Shown: piece after piece, positions 1 through 7,587 of the stretch | Layout of the letters: the number at the start of each line of letters is the position of its first letter | Position numbering within the stretch: position 1 is the first letter of the stretch | Source of the DNA: Desulfarculaceae bacterium | GTDB taxonomy: Bacteria > Desulfobacterota > Desulfobacteria > Desulfobacterales > Desulfobacteraceae | NCBI GenBank assembly: GCA_021737205.1 | Contig: JAIPEK010000005.1 | Coordinates: forward strand, 1 to 21,025 | Direction of reading: 5' to 3' | DNA length: 21,025 bases | Translations under genes and position numbers: made by a program | Notes under the pieces: model-generated | Database searches by the model: none | Told to the model about the DNA's origin: nothing | What the model saw: only the letters and a program-made list of their open reading frames with translations

Positions 1-37
1 CGGATCACTCCTCTATCTTTCCGGTATACTGATATGA
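1..37 (+). CDS. C-terminal end of a membrane protein (5' truncated)
   Basis: Only the last eleven codons are in the window, ending in TGA at 35-37. They read GSLLYLSGILI, a hydrophobic tail like the end of a transmembrane helix. The stop overlaps the next start codon in an ATGA (34-37), so the downstream gene is probably translationally coupled. In related proteobacteria the DUF294/exonuclease pair often follows a sodium:solute symporter, so that is the best guess. It rests on context recalled from family knowledge, not on the eleven residues. Confidence 0.5.
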   Translation, partial: GSLLYLSGILI

Positions 38-2112
38 AATCGAAAAACAGATTCATCCGGTTTGCCGTCATTGCCGTGATCGTAACCTTCGCGCTGCTTG
101 CGGCGATTCTTTTGTCCCTGTGGAGCCGGTTGTCCACCGAACAGGAAAAGCTGGTACTTTCAATTTTACACCAATATATGGGGTATTTTTTCGCCGCTTT
201 TTTTCTGCTCCTGGCTGCGGTTCTGTTCGGGCTGGACGCGATTTTCCACATCTACATCCTTCCGCTGAAAAAAATCACGGATGAAACCGCTCTGATGTTT
301 ACCTCCAACCCCTCTTACCGGCTCAAGCCCCGGGGAGGACATGAGGCAAGCCAGCTTGCAAAAATTCTGAACCGGTTTGCAGACCGGTATGAATCACTTC
401 AGGGCACCATAAACCAAAAAATCTCCGGCGCCAGGGAGGAAGTCGAAAAAGAGAAAAACATCCTTGCCGCCATAATGGCGGAACTTCCGGAAGGAGTGCT
501 GATCTGCAACAAAAACGGACGGATCATCCTGTACAACCGCCAGGCGAAATACTATTTTTCCTCGCCTGAAAACAAGCTCAACCCGGAGGAGGCGGCGGAT
601 GAACAATTTGTCGGACTGGGCCGGTCGATTTTCAGCCTCCTGGACAAAGGATTTATCGCCCATGCCGTCGAGAAGATCGAATCCCGGCTGAATTCGGAAA
701 AATCGGAAAATATGGCCTCGTACTTTATCGCCCCGGTGGGCGGCAGGTTCATATGCAGGTTCGAAACCGTACCGATTGTAAACAAAGATCGGGAAATGAC
801 CGGTTTTGTTCTGATCTTCCGGGATATCACCCATGAGATCGACCGGTACAAAAAAATCGAAACCCGGATCCAGACGCTTACAAGAGAACTGGTCCCGTAT
901 GGGGACAACCCCGAAATCGACCGGCAGATGCAGGGAATCGAATCGGAAATCATTGAAACGCTGATCACCCGGAATCACCTTGCCGGAATTTCCATGAAGG
1001 AGATCCTTTCCTTTATACAGAAAAGGGCCGGACACAAGTTCGGACTGAGGATCAATGTATTGACGGCGGACACGGACACCACCATTATGCTGGACACCTA
1101 TTCTTTTGTGGAATGCATAATGTTCATCGTGACTTCCATTTACGCAGACTCGGGTGTGGATGAATTCGACCTGAGGACCCGGGCCGTGAATTGCAATGTG
1201 TATCTCGATCTTGAATGGCTGGGACAAGGGTTGACCGAGGACCGGCTGTACGAGCTGAAAACCTCCCGTCTGGATACCGGCGGAATCGCCGTACCATTGA
1301 CCATGGCGGATGTACTCAAGCAGCACAACGGTAAAGTAAGGCTTATAAACCCCTCCTCCACCGGATTTTCCGGGATACGGATTGTTCTCAAATCCAGAGC
1401 CGGAGAAGAAACCCCGGTCCGGCGGGACCGAAGACCGCCGGTGATTGCCGAGCGGAAACCGGAATTTTATGATTTCGACCTTTTCCGGATGGAAAATGCG
1501 GCAGGACGTTTCAAATATCCCATTGACCGGCTCACCTATACGGTTTTCGACACCGAGACCACAGGCCTCAAACCGGAAGAAGGGGACGAGATCATCTCCA
1601 TCGGCGCGGTCCGGATCGTGAACAACAAAATCCAGTACAGCGAATCGTTCGAGAGAATCATAGACCCCAAACGGGCGATCCCGTTCGAATCTTACAGAAT
1701 TCACGGTATAAGCCAGGAGATGGTCGAGGGGAAACCATGCATTGAAAAAGTGCTGAAGGAATTTTCCAAATATGCCGAAGATACGGTGCTTGTGGGACAC
1801 AATATCGCTTTTGACATGAAGATGCTCCGGATGAAGGAAACCTCTTCGAACATTGTGTTCCGCAACCCGGTACTGGACACCCTTCTGCTGTCGGCGTTTC
1901 TGCACCCCGCCCGGGCGAGGCACGATATGGAAGAGATCGCCGAACGCGTGGGAGTCGATATCATCGGCCGTCATACAGCGCTCGGGGACGCCATCGCCAC
2001 AGCGGAGATATTCATGAAACTGATCCCTCTTCTGCAGCAGAAAGGGATTTACACACTGAAGGATGCTCTTGAAGCATCCAGACACACGTATTATGCGAAA
2101 ATAAAATATTAG
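34..2112 (+). CDS. membrane PAS / degenerate kinase / DEDDh 3'-5' exonuclease fusion
   Basis: A 692-residue membrane-anchored protein. Two transmembrane helices lie at about residues 8-30 and 47-72, followed by a HAMP-like linker, a coiled stretch and a PAS domain (about 145-275, with ELPEGVLICNKNGRIILYN). Residues about 320-465 resemble a histidine-kinase ATPase region, but I see neither the N-box asparagine nor a DxGxG motif, and no clear phospho-acceptor histidine, so it is probably a pseudokinase. The C-terminal domain is a DnaQ/PolC-epsilon-like exonuclease with the full DEDDh set: D506 and E508 (FDTETTG), D594 (GHNIAFD), H647 and D652 (HTALGD). The start overlaps the upstream stop (ATGA), and no separate Shine-Dalgarno is evident. 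The DUF294 gene follows after 20 bases. The domain calls are secure; the biological role is unknown to me. A membrane signal controlling the nuclease or a partner protein is inference. Confidence 0.9.
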   Translation: MKSKNRFIRFAVIAVIVTFALLAAILLSLWSRLSTEQEKLVLSILHQYMGYFFAAFFLLLAAVLFGLDAIFHIYILPLKKITDETALMFTSNPSYRLKPRGGHEASQLAKILNRFADRYESLQGTINQKISGAREEVEKEKNILAAIMAELPEGVLICNKNGRIILYNRQAKYYFSSPENKLNPEEAADEQFVGLGRSIFSLLDKGFIAHAVEKIESRLNSEKSENMASYFIAPVGGRFICRFETVPIVNKDREMTGFVLIFRDITHEIDRYKKIETRIQTLTRELVPYGDNPEIDRQMQGIESEIIETLITRNHLAGISMKEILSFIQKRAGHKFGLRINVLTADTDTTIMLDTYSFVECIMFIVTSIYADSGVDEFDLRTRAVNCNVYLDLEWLGQGLTEDRLYELKTSRLDTGGIAVPLTMADVLKQHNGKVRLINPSSTGFSGIRIVLKSRAGEETPVRRDRRPPVIAERKPEFYDFDLFRMENAAGRFKYPIDRLTYTVFDTETTGLKPEEGDEIISIGAVRIVNNKIQYSESFERIIDPKRAIPFESYRIHGISQEMVEGKPCIEKVLKEFSKYAEDTVLVGHNIAFDMKMLRMKETSSNIVFRNPVLDTLLLSAFLHPARARHDMEEIAERVGVDIIGRHTALGDAIATAEIFMKLIPLLQQKGIYTLKDALEASRHTYYAKIKY

Positions 2113-2132
2113 TATCCAATCCGGGAGAGTGT

Positions 2133-4028
2133 ATGAGACAACAGGATCTTTCGACCATAGCCGGGATGCTTCCGTTTTCCTTCCTGCCGGAAGAAAAAAT
2201 CGAGTCCCTTTTGCCTCACTTTACCATGGAAACCCATGAAAAAGCAAAAATCCTTTTTGTCCAGGAAATCTCCAAGATCGAGCACTTCTACATCATCATC
2301 AAAGGCTCGGCCGAACTGTATTTTGAACATGAGCAAGAAAAGATACTCAAAGGCATTCTGGCAGAAGGGGACACCTTCGGCGGCATATCCATTCTGATGA
2401 ACAATTCGATATCCATACGGACACTGAAACTCATCGAAGAGACCATTTTTTTCAAATTGCCGGCTTCAGTATTTCTCGAGCTTTGCACCGAATTCGAACA
2501 CTTCAAGGAATACTTCACCAACACCTTCGGCAAAAAAATGCTGGACCGTTCTTACGCCGGAATCATCGCAAAACAGATATCCGAGCGGGAAAGCACGATG
2601 CCGTTCTTCAACCAGCCCATCTCCTCGATTTTCCGTCCCAACATTCTGTCCTGTACCATAGGGAATACAATCCGGCAGGCGGCGGCAAAAATGGCCGAAA
2701 GCCGCTCCACGTATATATTCGTAAAGGATGAAACCGCCTCGGTCGCAGGGATTATTACCGATGCCGACCTCAGGAGGGTGGCCGGCGGCCGGTACGATTC
2801 CTCCGCCGGCACCGGAGAGATCATGTCCACCCCGCTCATGTCTGTATCCATAGATGCCCAGGTATTCGAGGCGTTTTTGACAATGATTGAAAAGGATATC
2901 AAACATCTGGCCGTGACCAACAAGGCCGGAGAAGTCACCGGCGTGCTTACGGACCGGAACCTTCTGGCCGAACAGGGCAAGTCCCCGTACTTTCTCATCC
3001 AGGAGATCAGGAACGCGGAAAAGTTCGAGCAGATCGAGCATATTTATGACCGGCTTGTCCCGATCATGCTCGAGCCCATTAAAAACGGGGCCAAATCGGA
3101 CAATCTGACCCGGCTGATCACTACATTTTCCGACGCCATACTGGATAAAATCATTCAGTTCGCCGTTGACCGTACCGGCCCTCCCCCATGCGATTTTGCG
3201 TTCATGGTAATGGGCAGTGAAGGCCGGAGAGAACAGACACTGAAAACCGACCAGGACAACGCAATTGTGTATGAAGACATTGTTGATCCGGAAAAAGCAA
3301 AAGCTTGCAGTGAATACTTTTCACAGCTTGCCGAGTACATCTGCAACCGGCTGGACAGGGCCGGTTTTGATTTCTGCGAAGGCGGGAACATGGCCAAAAA
3401 CCCGACCTGGTGCAAGCCGCTGTCAACATGGAAAACCTACTTTTTCGACTGGATTCATACTGCAGACCCCAAGGATCTTCTGTACTCGAGCATTTTTTTC
3501 GATTTCCGCTGCGCCTGGGGCGACCGGTATCTCACGGACGAGCTTCACGACTATCTTTTCAAATCACTGGAGGGGTGGGCCGGTTTTTTTCGGAATCTCA
3601 CGGAAAACGCCCTGTATTTCAAACCGCCGCTAGGCTTTTTCAGAAACATCCTGGTTGAATCCAAAGGCGAGCACAAAGATTCCTTCGACATCAAACGGGC
3701 CATGATGCCGATCATTGACTTTGCCCGGATATACGCACTGAAAAATTCGATCCGGGAGAGCAATACCCTGTTGCGGCTTTTCCGGCTGTACACCCGGCAT
3801 ATTTTGACAAAAGAAGAGTACAACGATATGGTCCAGGCCTACCATTTTCTCATGCATCTTCGGTTCATACGCCAGATTACGGCCGTCACCGACGAGAATG
3901 GCAAGGCGGACAATTATATCAACCCGAAGAATTTATCCAGAATCGACCAGACCATGCTGAAGGAAATATTCAAGAGGATCGAGAAAATCCAGCAGAAACT
4001 GAGTATCGAAATCACAGGAGTCAATTGA
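2133..4028 (+). CDS. cNMP-binding, CBS-pair, DUF294 nucleotidyltransferase-like protein
   Basis: A 631-residue soluble regulator. The N-terminus (about 10-130) is a cyclic-nucleotide-binding-like beta-roll. Two CBS repeats follow (about 168-218 and 232-285, the second with the ITDADLRR/LTDRNLL-type ends). Then comes a GlnD-like nucleotidyltransferase domain with GSEGRREQTLKTDQDNA at 361-377, giving the GS start and the catalytic-type D373/D375 pair. The helical DUF294 C-terminal domain covers about 460-625. The family combines ligand sensing with a putative nucleotidyl transfer reaction whose target is unproven; it is often found beside sodium:solute symporters. A GGGAGAG Shine-Dalgarno at 2123-2129 supports the ATG at 2133. 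It sits between the sensor exonuclease and nfo in one transcription direction with very short gaps, so co-expression is likely. Confidence 0.92.
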   Translation: MRQQDLSTIAGMLPFSFLPEEKIESLLPHFTMETHEKAKILFVQEISKIEHFYIIIKGSAELYFEHEQEKILKGILAEGDTFGGISILMNNSISIRTLKLIEETIFFKLPASVFLELCTEFEHFKEYFTNTFGKKMLDRSYAGIIAKQISERESTMPFFNQPISSIFRPNILSCTIGNTIRQAAAKMAESRSTYIFVKDETASVAGIITDADLRRVAGGRYDSSAGTGEIMSTPLMSVSIDAQVFEAFLTMIEKDIKHLAVTNKAGEVTGVLTDRNLLAEQGKSPYFLIQEIRNAEKFEQIEHIYDRLVPIMLEPIKNGAKSDNLTRLITTFSDAILDKIIQFAVDRTGPPPCDFAFMVMGSEGRREQTLKTDQDNAIVYEDIVDPEKAKACSEYFSQLAEYICNRLDRAGFDFCEGGNMAKNPTWCKPLSTWKTYFFDWIHTADPKDLLYSSIFFDFRCAWGDRYLTDELHDYLFKSLEGWAGFFRNLTENALYFKPPLGFFRNILVESKGEHKDSFDIKRAMMPIIDFARIYALKNSIRESNTLLRLFRLYTRHILTKEEYNDMVQAYHFLMHLRFIRQITAVTDENGKADNYINPKNLSRIDQTMLKEIFKRIEKIQQKLSIEITGVN

Positions 4029-4029
4029 C

Positions 4030-4929
4030 ATGATTGACAAGCCATTCATCGGAGCTCATTTTTCAACCGCAGGGGGACTGCAGAACGCTGTTTTTGAAGC
4101 ACACGACCATAACTGCAATGCAGTCCAGATTTTCACAAAAAACTCGAGAACCTGGAAGGAAAAGTACCCCACCGTAGATGAAATCAACCGGTTTCTCAGT
4201 GCAAGGAAAGAAACCCGGGTTCATTGCGTGGTCTCCCATGCTTCCTACCTGATCAACCTTGGCGCAAGAGAGGAAGAAAAGCTTGAAAAATCGAGATCCG
4301 CCCTGAAAAATGAGCTGATCCGCTCCGGCCTTCTGCAGATATCCGATATTGTTCTTCATCCCGGCTCCCACATGAACAAGGGGGAAAAGACCGGCATCCG
4401 GACCATCGTGGAAAGTATTGACACGGTTTTTGAAAAACTGGAAGGAACATCGGTCCGTCTGCTTCTGGAAACCACTTCCGGGCAGGGGACCAATATCGGC
4501 CACCGGTTCGAACACCTGGCGGAAATTATTGCCCGTTCCCGGTTCAGTAAAAACATGGGCGCCTGTCTTGACACCTGCCATATCTTTACCGCCGGCTATG
4601 ACATCCGGACAGACGAGGCATATGAAAAAACCATGAACCTTTTTGACAATATGGTCGGTATTGACCGGCTCCGGGTCATCCACCTGAACGACTCACGGAA
4701 TGAACTGGCGTCCCGGGTGGACCGGCATGAACACATCGGCCGGGGATGTATAGGGGACGTAGCTTTCAGGCGGTTCATGACGGACCCGCGACTGGCCCGT
4801 ATTCCGAAAATCATTGAAACCCCGAAAAGGGAAAACAAAAAAGCCATGGACCCTGTGAATCTCGAACGACTCAAGGAACTTGGTAGCCGTTCACGGTCGT
4901 CGGTTCACAGTTCACAGTTTTTTCAATGA
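4030..4929 (+). CDS. nfo: endonuclease IV (AP endonuclease)
   Basis: A zinc-dependent apurinic/apyrimidinic endonuclease of base-excision repair, 299 residues against about 280-285 for typical members. The fold signature and metal-ligand motifs are all present: GAHFSTAGG near the start, SHASYLINLG, VLHPGSH, LLETTSGQGTNIG, LDTCHIFTAGYD, IHLNDS, DRHEHIGRG and IIETPK. The start lies one base after the DUF294 stop, with AGGAG just upstream (4016-4020), so it belongs to the same operon. The last 15 residues (GSRSRSSVHSSQFFQ) do not look like an Nfo tail. They are encoded by the left arm of the fold-back element that begins near 4885, so the native C-terminus appears to have been replaced. The catalytic core is untouched and activity is expected. 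Confidence 0.95.
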   Translation: MIDKPFIGAHFSTAGGLQNAVFEAHDHNCNAVQIFTKNSRTWKEKYPTVDEINRFLSARKETRVHCVVSHASYLINLGAREEEKLEKSRSALKNELIRSGLLQISDIVLHPGSHMNKGEKTGIRTIVESIDTVFEKLEGTSVRLLLETTSGQGTNIGHRFEHLAEIIARSRFSKNMGACLDTCHIFTAGYDIRTDEAYEKTMNLFDNMVGIDRLRVIHLNDSRNELASRVDRHEHIGRGCIGDVAFRRFMTDPRLARIPKIIETPKRENKKAMDPVNLERLKELGSRSRSSVHSSQFFQ

Positions 4930-5220
4930 ACTATGGGCATCCTTCATGGCAAATCAAAAGTAGTTTACACTTTGTTGGTTTTATGTTTTGGTAGTGAAAT
5001 TTGAAATTTGAAAATTGAAATTCGGAAAAACAGAGGAATGTAGATGCGTTACCAAATGTCCAATTTCTAATTTCAAGTTTCGGCATCCTCAATCAGACGA
5101 AAAACAGATGTATTTTCAAAAAAAGTGTAAACTGGTAAATGAAGGATGCCGAACTATGCAACGATTGAAGCATTTCAGATTCGGCCGTGAACCGATAACT
5201 GTAAACCGTGAACGGGTACG
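4885..5220. repeat. long imperfect fold-back (palindromic) intergenic element
   Basis: The spacer between convergent nfo and the UbiD gene is a nested inverted repeat. Matching words, outer to inner, are CCGTTCACGG (4887-4896) with CCGTGAACGG (5206-5215); CGGTTCAC (4901-4908) with GTGAACCG (5187-5194); GGCATCCTTCAT (4936-4947) with its complement (5139-5150); AGTTTACACTTT (4962-4973) with its complement (5122-5133); and AAATTTG-type heptamers (4997-5024) with CAATTTC/TAATTTC/AAGTTTC (5061-5081). Several blocks have a 7-base period. No transposase or credible gene lies inside. It could be a MITE-like non-autonomous element, a very long hairpin or a remnant. The left end enters the nfo reading frame. 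Confidence 0.8.
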
Positions 5221-5254
5221 GAATTTGCAACTTGACATATGAATTCAGCCCGGC

Positions 5255-7087
5255 TCAAAAAATACCGTAAAGGCTTCTCCCTTTTGCGGCAAAGGATTCC
5301 ACCCGCTTTCGGACCCTTTGATCCGGCACCAGGGGCGAGGCATGAAAAGGCTTGATCCGGGCGTCAATGATCAACGGTCCCTTGCATCCCCAGTGTTTGA
5401 ACCGGGTGAACGCCCCGGCCCCGTAAATATCATGGGACGGGTTGGACCGGGTAAACGCGGCCCAGAGAAAATTGGAAAAATCCCGGCTCATCCACTCAGG
5501 ATCATCCGCCACAATCACAAGGGCAATGCCGTCCATTGCCTCGGCCCTTTCAAGGAACCCGGCAAGAATCTCCATTTCCCCTTCCGTTCTTCGGTAGTTT
5601 TCGAACTTCGGCCCCTTGACCGCTGCAATACCGGGCGCTGCCAGGAAAGCTTTTGAAAAAGGATCCGGGAGATTCCAGTCTGCCGGCAGGCGGTTTGCCA
5701 GGGTCCGCTTCTTTTTCCCGGCCGCCGCCAAAATCACTTTGGAACCGGTGTTCAGTTTCCCGGACGAATAATCCAGGGTGTCAATGGTGGTTCGGGTCTG
5801 GAAATGGATGTCTTCGCTAAAATCGATCCGTTCCAGGATATGGCATATGAACTCCTGCTCGTTGTAAATGTCCGGTGCGGGACGGTCTTGTTCGGCACAG
5901 ATCAGAAGATATTTGGCAAGGGAAAGCTGGCCGGTGCCCAAGATGGCGTTGGCATGGGTGAGAAGCTCTCTCGGCCGCCGGGGCTCATACGGCACGTACC
6001 GCTCTTTTGCCGCGGCAAACAAAAGCGGATGCACTCCTGCGGCATCCACGGCATGCACCCGGGTCACGCCGGGAATCAGATTGGGGATTTCAGGTCCGGC
6101 CAGCTCATGGATCAGGCGGCCGAAAACCGTATCCTCCTGCGGAGGCCTTCCGACCACGGTGAACGGATATACCGCCCCTTTGCGGTGGGTAACCGACGTC
6201 ACCTCGAGATACGGAAATTCATGTTCAAGAGAGTAATAGCCCAGGTGGTCTCCGAACGGTCCCTCTTTTTTGGTCTTTTTCGGCATGATCCGTCCCGTGA
6301 TGCAGAAATCCGCATCCAGGGACAGGACATTCCTCCCCTTTTCGGCGTACCGGAAATTCCGCCCGGCAAGGGCGCCTGCGAAAAACAGCTCGCTCATGTG
6401 TTCGGGCATGGGCATGACCGCGGCAAGGGTATGGGCCGGAGGCCCGCCGATAAAAATCGACACGTTCAGCTGCACCCCTTTTTCAAGTGCCTTTTGATGG
6501 TGACGGCCGATGTCCCGGTGAAGCTGGTAATGAAGCCCGATTTCCCTGTCCGGGATGTAGTCCCCGCCGGACATCTGGATCCGGTACATGCCGAGGTTGC
6601 CGCTTGTGACGGTATCGGATTCCGGGTCCATGGAAAACACCTGGGGAAGGAGAACAAATGCGCCCCCGTCCTCGGGCCAGCATTTGACCATGGGAAGGCG
6701 GGAGATCTTTGTCTGATAAAGATGGCTGTTATTTTTGTTCTTTTTGAGGGGATACGCATGCAAAAGCGCTGACGCGGAACGGATACTCGAGAACGGGTGT
6801 TTCAGAAAAGCTGCCGGATCTGATTTCAGCCGGATGAGCTGTTTGAGCTTTCCGAATTCCGGCTCCAGGATTTTCAGCGCCCGTTCATACGTTCCGAACA
6901 GATTGGACACGGCTGGAAAACCGCTTTGCCGGATATTTTCAAAAAACACGGCAGGCCCGTTGTTTTCAAAAACCCTTCTGGTGATTTCGGCCATTTCAAG
7001 ATCCGGGTCCACTTCTTCGGTGACGCGGACCAGCTCATTTTCTTTTTCAAGAAACCGGATACAGTCTGCAAGGGTCTTGAACTTCAT
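5255..7087 (-). CDS. UbiD-family prenyl-FMN-dependent decarboxylase
   Basis: A 610-residue UbiD-family (de)carboxylase. The prenylated-FMN active site is recognisable: R169 in the GMYRIQ strand, then E275 and D280 in EGPFGDHLGYYS, matching the Arg-Glu-Glu/Asp triad. Members of about 600 residues are usually annotated as menaquinone-biosynthesis decarboxylases (quinone-ring acid substrate), but the substrate cannot be read from sequence, and carboxylation of aromatic compounds is another family role. No ubiX-like prenyltransferase is in the window, so the cofactor must be made elsewhere. The start codon overlaps the stop of the preceding flavin split-barrel gene (ATGA, 7084-7087) and lacks a good Shine-Dalgarno, pointing to translational coupling. 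No terminator is evident before the fold-back element. Confidence 0.92.
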   Translation of the reverse strand: MKFKTLADCIRFLEKENELVRVTEEVDPDLEMAEITRRVFENNGPAVFFENIRQSGFPAVSNLFGTYERALKILEPEFGKLKQLIRLKSDPAAFLKHPFSSIRSASALLHAYPLKKNKNNSHLYQTKISRLPMVKCWPEDGGAFVLLPQVFSMDPESDTVTSGNLGMYRIQMSGGDYIPDREIGLHYQLHRDIGRHHQKALEKGVQLNVSIFIGGPPAHTLAAVMPMPEHMSELFFAGALAGRNFRYAEKGRNVLSLDADFCITGRIMPKKTKKEGPFGDHLGYYSLEHEFPYLEVTSVTHRKGAVYPFTVVGRPPQEDTVFGRLIHELAGPEIPNLIPGVTRVHAVDAAGVHPLLFAAAKERYVPYEPRRPRELLTHANAILGTGQLSLAKYLLICAEQDRPAPDIYNEQEFICHILERIDFSEDIHFQTRTTIDTLDYSSGKLNTGSKVILAAAGKKKRTLANRLPADWNLPDPFSKAFLAAPGIAAVKGPKFENYRRTEGEMEILAGFLERAEAMDGIALVIVADDPEWMSRDFSNFLWAAFTRSNPSHDIYGAGAFTRFKHWGCKGPLIIDARIKPFHASPLVPDQRVRKRVESFAAKGRSLYGIF

Positions 7088-7587
7088 AAGGAAACACTCT
7101 GCCGGAACCCGAACCGGATGCTGTTGTCCATGTAAAAAACCGATTCCGGTACGAACTTGTACAAGGAGGCGTTATACGTTTTGGAAAAAAATTCGGCAAT
7201 CCGACTCCGGTCGCATTCGATCTGAAATTTTTTCGCATATTCCAGTGCTTTCAGAGAAAACTCCACTTTCCGGTCGACTTTTACAATATTTCCCTGCATC
7301 TGCAGCCCCTTGATATTTTCCACCCGGTTGTCGTCATAAAAAACCGCAGCCGCGCATGCACCTGCTGTCTGCTGCACATCCTTGATATGCCGGGCTTCTT
7401 TGTTTGAAAAAAAATAAAAAGCGCCAGAAGAGAACATATAATATACCGGCGCGGACCACAAGGTGCCGCCGTCAAACGTGGAAAGGGTCATCACCCTACC
7501 CGTTTGAGCCAGCGTAAAAGCCCCGGTCCGGATTTCCGGTTTAGAGATATCCCCATTCTTTGAGTCTCTTGTATGCATGGACGGCAT
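7084..7587 (-). CDS. UPF0306/YhbP-like flavin split-barrel protein
   Basis: A small protein of the pyridoxamine-phosphate-oxidase-like split-barrel fold. It resembles E. coli YhbP: a TLSTFDGGTLWSAPVYY strand pair, a central GLQMQGNIVKVD strand and a C-terminal FYMDNSIRFGF, compared with FTDNTLGFG in YhbP. The family probably binds flavin, but its reaction is not established. I chose the ATG at 7587 because AGGGGA lies just upstream of it; a GTG six codons earlier (7605) is possible. The gene begins inside the 3' end of the M48 peptidase gene (47-base overlap, different frame) and its stop overlaps the UbiD start by ATGA. Such tight packing suggests stoichiometric expression with the UbiD protein. 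A role in flavin handling or electron supply for that enzyme is speculation. Confidence 0.75.
   Translation of the reverse strand: MPSMHTRDSKNGDISKPEIRTGAFTLAQTGRVMTLSTFDGGTLWSAPVYYMFSSGAFYFFSNKEARHIKDVQQTAGACAAAVFYDDNRVENIKGLQMQGNIVKVDRKVEFSLKALEYAKKFQIECDRSRIAEFFSKTYNASLYKFVPESVFYMDNSIRFGFRQSVSL

Noticed and set aside
394..2085. 563-codon open frame on the minus strand
   Set aside because: It lies wholly antisense to the sensor-exonuclease gene, whose domains are clear. The translation shows no recognisable family and has no ribosome site; it reflects codon bias.
5804..6772. 322-codon open frame on the plus strand
   Set aside because: It is antisense to the UbiD-family gene, which has its active-site motifs in the other strand. 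No family features are seen.
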